Shown piece by piece: positions 1 to 6,667 of a DNA stretch of 64,000 nt. The DNA is taken from positions 28,654 through 92,653 of the forward strand of contig JAFLDB010000011.1 of NCBI GenBank assembly GCA_017302615.1, written 5' to 3'. The stretch is from Sphingomonadales bacterium (GTDB lineage Bacteria; Pseudomonadota; Alphaproteobacteria; Sphingomonadales; Sphingomonadaceae). Made by a program: the position numbers and the translations under genes. The notes beneath the pieces were generated by a model. The model saw nothing but the letters and a program-made list of their open reading frames with translations. It did no database searches and was not told the origin of the DNA. Each line of letters starts with the position of its first letter. Positions within the stretch are counted from its first letter, which is position 1.

Positions 1-352
1 CACGCACTATCTGGAAGAGGCCGAAGAGCTGTGCGACCGGATCGCAATCATCAACCACGGCCAGCTGATCGCCAACAAGCCGACCCGCGAACTGGTGGAA
101 ATGGCGCGGGAAAAGGTCGTGGTGGTGACGGTCGACAAGGAGGTCGGCACCTGCCCGGCCCACCCCGCGTTCCTGAAGTGCGAGCGCGCCGGGGAGCACA
201 CCCTGGAAATCACCTATGACAAGGACAAGACCAACGCCGGGGAAGTGTTGGCCCTGGTCCAGGGCATGGGCTTTGCCATTGTCGACGTGACCACCCGCGA
301 GGCCGATCTGGAAGACGTGTTCGTCAGCCTGACCAGCCAGGCCGCGGCCTGA
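1..352 (+). CDS. ABC transporter ATP-binding protein, C-terminal part (ABC-2 type exporter)
   Basis: The gene enters from outside the window, and about 116 C-terminal residues are visible. They open with [17 protein letters not shown], the H-loop and D-helix region typical of ATPases of the ABC-2 (NatA/drug exporter) family. A regulatory C-terminal domain of about 80 residues follows, ending [11 protein letters not shown], which is the usual end of this family. The protein would power export by an ABC-2 permease at the inner membrane. Walker A, Walker B and the signature motif lie upstream of the window. No permease gene follows directly, since the next gene is on the other strand, so the partner must be upstream or elsewhere. 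The substrate cannot be read. Confidence 0.9.
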   Translation, partial: THYLEEAEELCDRIAIINHGQLIANKPTRELVEMAREKVVVVTVDKEVGTCPAHPAFLKCERAGEHTLEITYDKDKTNAGEVLALVQGMGFAIVDVTTREADLEDVFVSLTSQAAA

Positions 353-358
353 TCGCGC

Positions 359-541
359 TTATCCCGCGCGGTCGGGATCGCGCCGCCACAACCCCTGGTG
401 ATGGCGTTTCTTCACGGGCTTTCCGCAGTATTTGCAGGTGCCGAGATAGTCCTGACCATCCCATTTCACCTCGCGGCGATTGGGGCGGTGGCGGTCAAAC
501 AGGCAATTGGGACTGGGTATTCCATACGGCCATAAAGCCAT
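359..541 (-). CDS. small CxxC protein of unknown function
   Basis: A 60-residue protein convergent with the ABC ATPase, with stops 6 bp apart. It has one CKYCG pair followed by basic residues (KKRHH), preceded by NCLFDRHRPNRREVKWDG. The arrangement resembles a conserved small zinc-ribbon-like family in sphingomonads, with a further Cys in NCLF that could help bind metal. The start is taken as ATG at 541; a GTG at 550 in frame would add three residues. The gene is divergent from nadB, sharing a spacer of about 130 bp. Function unknown. The metal-binding idea is an inference from the Cys spacing. Confidence 0.6.
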   Translation of the reverse strand: MALWPYGIPSPNCLFDRHRPNRREVKWDGQDYLGTCKYCGKPVKKRHHQGLWRRDPDRAG

Positions 542-671
542 GCTGTGCACTTAACCCCCGAGAACCGAGTTCAGCCCTCTCCCAGGCCCGGGACAATACC
601 TTATCTGCGATTCGCGGCAAGCCTGTTACAGTCCGCTTGCCCCGCGCCGCGTGCAGCGGCAAAGGAAGGCG

Positions 672-2267
672 ATGAACCAGACCGCAGCCCAGCAGCATGA
701 TGTGATCATCGTCGGATCCGGCGCGGCCGGGCTGACTGCGGCGCTGGCCCTGGCCGACAAGGTCCGGGTCCTGGTCCTGGCCAAGGGTGAACTGACCGGC
801 GGGTCGACCGCCTGGGCCCAGGGCGGAATCGCCGCCGTGCTCGATGCCGGCGATACGTTCGAGGATCACATCCGCGATACCATGGTCGCCGGGGCCGGGC
901 TAAACCGACTGGAAACGGTCGAGTACGTGATCGAGCGCGCCCCCCACGCGATCGACCGGCTGGTTCAGCTGGGCGTGCCGTTCAACACGGATGGCGAGCA
1001 TCTGCACCTGACGCGCGAGGGCGGGCACAGCCACCGCCGTATCGTCCATGTCGCCGATGCCACCGGCTGGGCAGTCCAGGCCGCGCTGCTGAAGGCGGCC
1101 GGGGACCATCCCAACATCACCCTGCTGCCGCACCGGGCCTGCATCGACCTTATCACCGGACGGCACGAGGAACGCTATTCCGGGTCGGGCCGGGTCTGGG
1201 GGGTCTATGCCCTCAATGAACAGACCGGCAAGGTCGAGGCCCATACCGCCCGCGCCACCGTGCTGGCCACCGGCGGGGCGGGCCGGGTCTATCAGTTCAG
1301 CACCGCTCCGCGCGGCGCGACCGGGGACGGCATCGCCATGGCCTGGCGCGCCGGCTGCCGGGTCGGCAACATGGAAATGATGCAGTTCCACCCGACCTGC
1401 CTTTACAATCTGGAGGTCAAAAACTTCCTGATTACCGAGGCGGTGCGCGGCGAGGGCGGGCACCTGATCAATCCGCGCACCGGCAAGCGGTTCATGGAAT
1501 TCTACGATCCCGAGCGGCTGGAACTGGCCCCGCGCGATGTCGTCGCCCGCGCGATCGATTCCGAGATCAAGCGCTTCGGGCTCGATTACGTCCACCTCGA
1601 CATCAGCCACATGGCCCCCGATTTCGTGCGCGAACATTTCCCCAACATCCACGAAAAGCTGCTGGGGCTGGGCATCGACATGACCCGCCAGCCGATCCCG
1701 GTGGTCCCCGCCCAGCACTACACCTGCGGCGGGATCGTGATCGACCTCGCCGGCCGGACCGACCTGCCCGGCCTCTATGCCGCCGGAGAATGCACCGAAA
1801 GCGGGCTGCACGGCGCCAACCGCCTCGCTTCCAACAGCCTGCTGGAATGCTTCGTCTTCGGCGAGGCGGCGGCGGCCGACATCCTCGCGCGGTGGGACGG
1901 TTTCGATGCTCCGCCGCCGGTCCGCGCCTGGGACGAAAGCCGCGTCACCGACAGCGACGAGGAAGTGGTGATCAAGCAGAACTGGACCGAAATCCGCCGG
2001 TTCATGTGGAACTATGTGGGGATCGTGCGCACCACCAAGCGGCTGGAGCGGGCCAAGCACCGGATCCAGATGATGACCGATGAAGTGGACGAATACTACG
2101 CCCACTTCCGCGTCTCGACCGACCTGATCGAGCTCAGGAACCTGCTGCAATCGGCCGAACTGATCGTCCGTTCGGCGCTGGTCCGGCACGAAAGCCGCGG
2201 GCTGCATTACACGCTGGACTATCCCGCGACCCTGCCGGATGCGAGGGACACGCTGCTGGTGCCTTAG
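672..2267 (+). CDS. nadB: L-aspartate oxidase
   Basis: This enzyme oxidises L-aspartate to iminoaspartate, the first step of de novo NAD synthesis, in the cytoplasm with FAD. The 531-residue protein has the FAD-binding GSGAAG near residue 15, GGSTAWAQGGIAAV near 43, the substrate-region HSHRRIVH, MMQFHPTC, and the late FAD motif GLHGANRLASNSLLE. The length matches the family. ATG at 672 is preferred over the in-frame GTG at 651 because AAGGAAGG lies just upstream. nadA and nadC are not adjacent. A 61-bp spacer separates it from the downstream ppk2, so co-transcription is possible but not shown. Confidence 0.96.
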   Translation: MNQTAAQQHDVIIVGSGAAGLTAALALADKVRVLVLAKGELTGGSTAWAQGGIAAVLDAGDTFEDHIRDTMVAGAGLNRLETVEYVIERAPHAIDRLVQLGVPFNTDGEHLHLTREGGHSHRRIVHVADATGWAVQAALLKAAGDHPNITLLPHRACIDLITGRHEERYSGSGRVWGVYALNEQTGKVEAHTARATVLATGGAGRVYQFSTAPRGATGDGIAMAWRAGCRVGNMEMMQFHPTCLYNLEVKNFLITEAVRGEGGHLINPRTGKRFMEFYDPERLELAPRDVVARAIDSEIKRFGLDYVHLDISHMAPDFVREHFPNIHEKLLGLGIDMTRQPIPVVPAQHYTCGGIVIDLAGRTDLPGLYAAGECTESGLHGANRLASNSLLECFVFGEAAAADILARWDGFDAPPPVRAWDESRVTDSDEEVVIKQNWTEIRRFMWNYVGIVRTTKRLERAKHRIQMMTDEVDEYYAHFRVSTDLIELRNLLQSAELIVRSALVRHESRGLHYTLDYPATLPDARDTLLVP

Positions 2268-2328
2268 GCGGAAAGCGCAGGCGTGAAATCAAACTGTAAC
2301 ATTTCCCCCCCAGCGTCGCGGCCAAGCG

Positions 2329-3399
2329 ATGGATCACGATAACGAAGACGAGGCCGGGGGGCTGCCCTTGCGGGCGCTGGGGCAGGAAGTGGCCGCCGAA
2401 CGGGTGGTTGCCGCCCAGCAGGCTGCCGTCACCGCGATCGAGACGCTGGCCGCGCGCGGCCGCTGGGAAGAAATCGAGGCCCTGATCGAGGGCTCCGCGC
2501 CCGATGATGCCGCCCGGATGCGCGAACTGCTGGGCATGCCCGCCCAGTCGATCCCGCTGCGCCAGACCAGCAACGAGCTGGCCCCCGGGTGGAAGCAGGG
2601 CAGCTATCCCTACAAGTACAAGATGCTGCGCAAGGACTATGAGCGGGAGAAGTTCCTGCTCCAGGCCGAATTGCTGAAACTGCAGACCTGGATCAAGGAT
2701 ACCGGCACGCGGCTGGTGATCCTGTTCGAAGGGCGCGACGCGGCCGGCAAGGGCGGCACGATCAAGCGCTTCATGGAACATCTCAATCCGCGCGGGGCGC
2801 GGGTGGTGGCGCTGGAAAAGCCCAACGATGTGGAGCGCGGGCAGTGGTACTTCCAGCGCTATGCCGCCCACCTGCCGACCAAGGGTGAAATCGTGCTGTT
2901 CGACCGCAGCTGGTACAACCGGGCCGGTGTGGAACAGGTCATGGGGTTCTGCACGGCCGAGGAATATGCCGATTTCCTGCGCGAGGCGCCGGAGTTTGAA
3001 CGCAACCTGGTGCGCGGCGGCATCCACCTGTTCAAGTTCTGGTTCTCGGTCAGCCGCGAGGAACAGCTGCGCCGCTTTACCGAACGCAAGGTCCACCCGC
3101 TCAAGCAGTGGAAGCTCTCGCCGATGGACCTCGCCAGCCTCGACAAGTGGGACGATTACACCCGCGCCAAGGACGCGATGTTCGCTGCCACCGATACCGA
3201 CCGCTGCCCGTGGATCGTGATCAAGAGCGACGACAAGAAGCGCGCCCGGCTCAATGCCATGCGTTTCGTGCTGAGCGCGTTCGACTATGCCGGCAAGGAC
3301 CCCGCCGTGATCGGCCAGGTCGATCCGCTGCTGGTCGGCCGGGCCAGCATGATCCGCGAACGCGACGAACCCGCTCCGCCACCCCCGCCAGCTTCCTGA
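2329..3399 (+). CDS. ppk2: polyphosphate kinase 2, first of tandem pair
   Basis: This PPK2-family kinase uses polyphosphate to phosphorylate nucleotides (NDP or NMP), or the reverse. The Walker A-type EGRDAAGKGG lies at about residues 134-143 and the Walker B-type LFDRSWYNR at 190-198, followed by the lid region with RKVHPLKQWKLSP. At 356 residues, the core is preceded by about 85 residues rich in acidic and Ala residues. PYKYKMLRKDYEREKF precedes the core, as in class I-like PPK2s. The neighbour at 3593 is a close paralogue. No clear ribosome binding site is seen before the ATG. Nucleotide specificity cannot be told from sequence alone. Confidence 0.93.
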   Translation: MDHDNEDEAGGLPLRALGQEVAAERVVAAQQAAVTAIETLAARGRWEEIEALIEGSAPDDAARMRELLGMPAQSIPLRQTSNELAPGWKQGSYPYKYKMLRKDYEREKFLLQAELLKLQTWIKDTGTRLVILFEGRDAAGKGGTIKRFMEHLNPRGARVVALEKPNDVERGQWYFQRYAAHLPTKGEIVLFDRSWYNRAGVEQVMGFCTAEEYADFLREAPEFERNLVRGGIHLFKFWFSVSREEQLRRFTERKVHPLKQWKLSPMDLASLDKWDDYTRAKDAMFAATDTDRCPWIVIKSDDKKRARLNAMRFVLSAFDYAGKDPAVIGQVDPLLVGRASMIRERDEPAPPPPPAS

Positions 3400-3412
3400 T
3401 CCGATCCGCCTG

Positions 3413-3547
3413 GTTGCATGGAATGCAACAGCCGGTGCCGGCTATCCGTTTGACTTGGCCGCCGTGCGGCAGGACATTCCGGTCAAGCGGCAAGAGTCGG
3501 AAACAGCCCAGCCAATCCCTCGCTTGCCGGCTAACCAATCGGCAAGC
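3413..3547. repeat. cluster of inverted repeats between the two ppk2 genes
   Basis: Four perfect hairpin-forming sequences lie in a 193-bp spacer. They are GTTGCAT-gga-ATGCAAC (3413-3429), AGCCGG-tg-CCGGCT (3430-3443), GCCGC-cgt-GCGGC (3458-3470) and GCTTGCC/GGCAAGC (arms 3522-3528 and 3541-3547). An outer TTGAC/GTCAA pair (3450/3483) encloses the third. None is followed by a T-run, so a textbook terminator is not seen. The density suggests a structured leader, an mRNA-processing region or a small RNA between the paralogues. Confidence 0.55.
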
Positions 3548-3592
3548 CCCGGCTGCTATCCTTGCGGCCGGGAACCAAGGGAGTAGATCTGA

Positions 3593-4702
3593 ATGACCGC
3601 CAAGCCGCCCGCCCGTCCGGCCCGCAAGACCGCCACCGCGCCCGCCCGTCCGCGCCGCCGCGCCGCTGCTTCGACGCCGGTCGAACAGGGCCTTGCCGCC
3701 GAACGCGCCGCCGCCGCGCTGGAAGCGGAAGAGGCCGCGCTCAGCGAAGTGGCCGGCAAGTCCGGTGCCGAAGGGATCGAGGCGATCATTTCCGGGGCCT
3801 CGCCCGACGATGCGGCGCGGATGCGCGATTACCTGGGCCTGCCCAAGCCCGGCGGCACCCCGCGCAAGACCAGCGACGAACTGGCCGATGACTGGCGCAA
3901 GGGCGGCTATCCCTACAAGTACAAGATGCTGCGCAAGGACTACGAGCGCGAGAAGTTCGTGCTCCAGACCGAGCTCTTGAAGCTGCAGCAATGGGCCAAG
4001 GAAAACGGCGAGCGGATCGTCATCCTGTTCGAAGGGCGCGACGCGGCCGGCAAGGGCGGCACGATCAAGCGGATGATGGAACACCTCAACCCGCGCGGCG
4101 CGCGCGTGGTCGCACTGGAAAAGCCCAGCGAGGTCGAACGCGGCCAGTGGTATTTCCAGCGCTATGTCGAGCATCTGCCGACCAAGGGCGAAATCGTGCT
4201 GTTCGACCGTTCGTGGTACAACCGCGCCGGGGTGGAGCGGGTGATGGGCTTCTGCACCGACGAGGAATACAAGGAGTTCCTGCGCCAGGCGCCGGAGTTC
4301 GAGCGCAACCTGGTCCGCTCGGGCATCCACCTCATCAAGTTCTGGTTCTCGGTCAGCCGCGAGGAACAGCGCCGCCGCTTCAAGGAACGCAAGGTTCACC
4401 CGCTCAAGCAATGGAAGCTGTCGCCGGTCGATCTCGCCAGCCTCGACAAGTGGGACGATTACACCCGCGCCAAGGAAGCGATGTTCTTCGCCACCGACAC
4501 CGCCGACAGCCCGTGGACCGTGATCAAGAGCGACGACAAGAAGCGCGCCCGGCTCAATGCCATGCGCTATGTCCTCCATTCACTGCCCTACCGCGACAAG
4601 GACGTGAAACGGATCGGCCTGGTCGATGACCTGATCGTCGGCCGCGCCAACATCATCCACGAACGCGGCGAATACGGCTGGCGCGCCGGCAAGGACGATT
4701 GA
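3593..4702 (+). CDS. ppk2: polyphosphate kinase 2, second of tandem pair, with basic N-terminal tail
   Basis: A PPK2-family polyphosphate:nucleotide phosphotransferase of 369 residues. The catalytic core is nearly the same as in the upstream paralogue: EGRDAAGKGG at about 147-156, LFDRSWYNRAGVE, and RKVHPLKQWKLSP. Most differences are in the first 100 residues. Here the N-terminus is a Lys/Arg/Pro/Ala-rich tail (about residues 1-27) like a histone H1 tail, while the paralogue has an acidic one. GGGAG lies 9-13 bp before the ATG. The pair looks like a local duplication followed by divergence of the N-terminal arm, which could change polyphosphate binding or location; that is inference. Confidence 0.93.
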   Translation: MTAKPPARPARKTATAPARPRRRAAASTPVEQGLAAERAAAALEAEEAALSEVAGKSGAEGIEAIISGASPDDAARMRDYLGLPKPGGTPRKTSDELADDWRKGGYPYKYKMLRKDYEREKFVLQTELLKLQQWAKENGERIVILFEGRDAAGKGGTIKRMMEHLNPRGARVVALEKPSEVERGQWYFQRYVEHLPTKGEIVLFDRSWYNRAGVERVMGFCTDEEYKEFLRQAPEFERNLVRSGIHLIKFWFSVSREEQRRRFKERKVHPLKQWKLSPVDLASLDKWDDYTRAKEAMFFATDTADSPWTVIKSDDKKRARLNAMRYVLHSLPYRDKDVKRIGLVDDLIVGRANIIHERGEYGWRAGKDD

Positions 4703-4811
4703 GGGGGATTCGTTTCCGCCTAACGGTGTTGCCAGGCAAGGACGGATGTCCTTGCCGCACCCGACAAAACGATTAATCCTTCCCGGCAAACCAGAACCAC
4801 CGGGAGGACCC

Positions 4812-5693
4812 ATGCCGCAGATCACCGCCAACGGCATTTCGATCGAGTACGAAACCCATGGCAATCCCTCCGATCCGCCGCTGCTGCTGGTCATGGGGCT
4901 GGGCGCGCAGCTGACGCTGTGGCCGATCGAGCTGGTCGAGGCGCTGGTCGGGCATGGCTATTACGTGATCCGGCACGATAACCGGGATATCGGCCTGTCG
5001 GAAAAGTTCGGCCACGCCGGCATTCCCAATTTCCGCAAGGTGGCCCTGCTGCGGATGTTCGGCATCCGCACCAGGCTGCCCTACCGCCTGTCCGACATGG
5101 CGGCAGACGCCGCCGGCCTGCTGGATGCCCTGGGGATCGACAGCGCCCACGTGGTCGGCGGATCGATGGGCGGGATGATCGCGCAGCTGATGGCGATCGA
5201 ACACGCCCCGCGGGTGCGCACCTTGACCTCGATCTTTTCCACCACCGGCAACCCGCGCCTGCCCCGGCCCCGGCCCGAGGCGATGAACGCCCTGCTCGAC
5301 CGCGCTCCGGCCAATGCCACGCTCGACGATGTGATCCCGATCGGCATCCGCGTGGCCCGCGCCATCGGCAGCCCGGCCTATCCGACTCCCGAAGACCGCC
5401 TGCGCGAACGCATCGCCCGCGATTTTCACCGCAGTTTCTATCCCGAAGGCCCGGCCCGCCAGATCGCCGCGATCATGGACGATGGCGACCGGCGCAAACG
5501 GCTGAAGAAAGTGACCGCGCCGACCCTGGTGATCCACGGCACCGACGATCCGCTGGTCCCGGTAGAGGGCGGGCGCGATACGGCCAGGGCGATCCCTGGG
5601 GCGAAGCTGCACGAGATCCCCGGCATGGGCCACGACCTGCCGCTGGAACTGGTCGACGAGATCGCCGCGGCAATCGCCGCCCACGCGCGGTAG
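4812..5693 (+). CDS. alpha/beta hydrolase
   Basis: A 293-residue cytoplasmic serine hydrolase of the alpha/beta fold. The nucleophile elbow is GGSMGG with Ser at about residue 118. The acid is probably in HGTDDPLVP and the His in GMGHDLP near the end. The oxyanion region is LLLVMGLGAQ and the RHDNRDIGLS segment is typical of the RdmC/aclacinomycin-methylesterase-like group. The start is the ATG at 4812 with GGGAGG seven bases upstream. The in-frame upstream codons lack a site. The substrate is unknown; an ester or lactone is likely. It is followed by the repeat-flanked palindrome. Confidence 0.85.
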   Translation: MPQITANGISIEYETHGNPSDPPLLLVMGLGAQLTLWPIELVEALVGHGYYVIRHDNRDIGLSEKFGHAGIPNFRKVALLRMFGIRTRLPYRLSDMAADAAGLLDALGIDSAHVVGGSMGGMIAQLMAIEHAPRVRTLTSIFSTTGNPRLPRPRPEAMNALLDRAPANATLDDVIPIGIRVARAIGSPAYPTPEDRLRERIARDFHRSFYPEGPARQIAAIMDDGDRRKRLKKVTAPTLVIHGTDDPLVPVEGGRDTARAIPGAKLHEIPGMGHDLPLELVDEIAAAIAAHAR

Positions 5694-5788
5694 CGGCGCC
5701 AAGGCGGCAATTTTGTCTTCAACCGTGGCATCCCCGCCTGCGCGGGGATGACAAGGCTGGCGGTGAAACCGCCCACGCGCGGTAGCGG
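5677..5788. repeat. 20-bp direct repeat flanking a 22-bp extragenic palindrome
   Basis: The 20 bases at 5677-5696 (covering the last codons and stop of the hydrolase gene) recur exactly at 5769-5788. Between them sits a palindrome at 5729-5750 with a 9-bp stem (CATCCCCGC / GCGGGGATG) and a CTGC loop. This is the common extragenic GC-rich palindrome type of many alphaproteobacteria. The second copy ends next to the stop codon of the opposite-strand gene at 5790. The layout suggests a short duplication made when the palindrome was inserted or copied. Confidence 0.8.
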
Positions 5789-5789
5789 A

Positions 5790-6050
5790 CTAAATCCCCC
5801 AACCCAGCATCCGGCCCAGCCAGATCAGCAGCATCGCGCCCAGCACCGAGCCGAGGCAGCCGGCCCGGCTCATCCCTTCGCGCACGCCTTCGCCGGTCGA
5901 CCAGCTGGAAAACAGCCCGACCACCAGCGCCCCGCCCACGCCGAGCAGGCTGGTCAGGCCCCAGCCCATCTCGACCGCGCCGGGATAGAAGAAGCGGGCC
6001 AGTGCGCCAACGACAAGGCCGGTGATCAGGGCGCCGATCAGGTTGAACAT
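5790..6050 (-). CDS. GlsB/YeaQ/YmgE family stress-response membrane protein
   Basis: An 86-residue, Gly-rich inner-membrane protein with three hydrophobic segments: about 2-20 (NLIGALITGLVVGALARF), 29-48 and 64-85. The G-A-L-A-R-F motif and overall size match the transglycosylase-associated (GlsB/YeaQ) family, whose members are induced by stress in many bacteria but have no proven enzyme activity. It is convergent with the hydrolase at 4812, and its promoter must lie in the long spacer after 6050 shared with nrdA. Confidence 0.88.
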   Translation of the reverse strand: MFNLIGALITGLVVGALARFFYPGAVEMGWGLTSLLGVGGALVVGLFSSWSTGEGVREGMSRAGCLGSVLGAMLLIWLGRMLGWGI

Positions 6051-6667
6051 GGCAGGGCGGACTCCTTGCGGCGATTTGCCGATTCACCGCTCTAGGTAGG
6101 AACTGTGTTAGCCGGTTCAAGCACTTGGCGATTGCGCGATTGAGTCCGGTTTGCGCAACAAGATTTCCGGGTCCGATTCTATCCTTGTCAACGCCCCGGA
6201 CGGGCCTGTGCGCGGCTAAATTTTTTTTGGGAATCGATTTTGACTCTTGCGCGCCATGCCAGTGACGGATTTCCCGCGCGTCGCTGCACCGCGCCATGAC
6301 TCGCCGGGCCGGAACTTACCCACAGCATGGGGTTAACCGCGATTTACCCTCTTGCACCCGATTCAGGAAACGGCACTATGGATAGTGGTCCGGCTTGTGG
6401 GGGGACCTACTAGACCTAGATTCAGTCCCAGGCGCGCGGTTCGCGCAACGGGGGCGGAGTCAGGCTTGAAAGGGTGCCTCACAGCAGCCGGGCTGGGGAT
6501 GAAACCGGGATAAGTTTTTCTCGTTTTGTTCCGCCCGTTCGCCTAAGCTGGGCTCTGCCCGCCGATTCGAACGGACAAGAATTTTTCAGGGGGCGCCGCA
6601 AGGCGCGCCGGGGCCGTTTGAACGACAGGGGCAAGCAGTGGATTTCAGGAACGGAGATGAGCCGAGC
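6051..6667. other. long spacer and nrdA leader
   Basis: About 600 bp without a convincing gene, between the divergent glsB-like gene and nrdA. It holds an eight-T run at 6221-6228, a DnaA-box-like TTACCCACA at 6316-6324 (one mismatch to TTATCCACA), a candidate promoter with a palindrome at 6352-6387, and a GGTCC/GGACC pair just after. If the promoter at 6352-6380 is right, nrdA has an untranslated leader of nearly 290 bases. A 68-codon open frame at 6474 has no family resemblance and was not called. Confidence 0.6.
6352..6387 (+). promoter_or_regulatory. candidate nrdA promoter with overlapping 14-bp palindrome
   Basis: TTGCAC (6352-6357) is followed after 17 bp by ACTATG (6375-6380), a plausible -35/-10 pair. 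The -10 lies inside a palindrome, CACTAT-gg-ATAGTG (6374-6387), with perfect 6-bp arms. A palindrome over the -10 is a usual place for a repressor site. It does not match the NrdR box consensus as I recall it (ACACWATATSTTGTGT), so another regulator is possible. Confidence 0.4.

Noticed and set aside
900..2207. Long minus-strand open frame (435 codons) opposite nadB
   Set aside because: It lies antisense to the intact nadB gene; its protein is His/Gly/Pro-rich with no family pattern. High GC gives such shadow frames.
6051..6667. Cobalamin or other riboswitch in the nrdA leader
   Set aside because: The expected conserved boxes were not found, and class I enzymes are not usual targets. A long leader alone is not enough.
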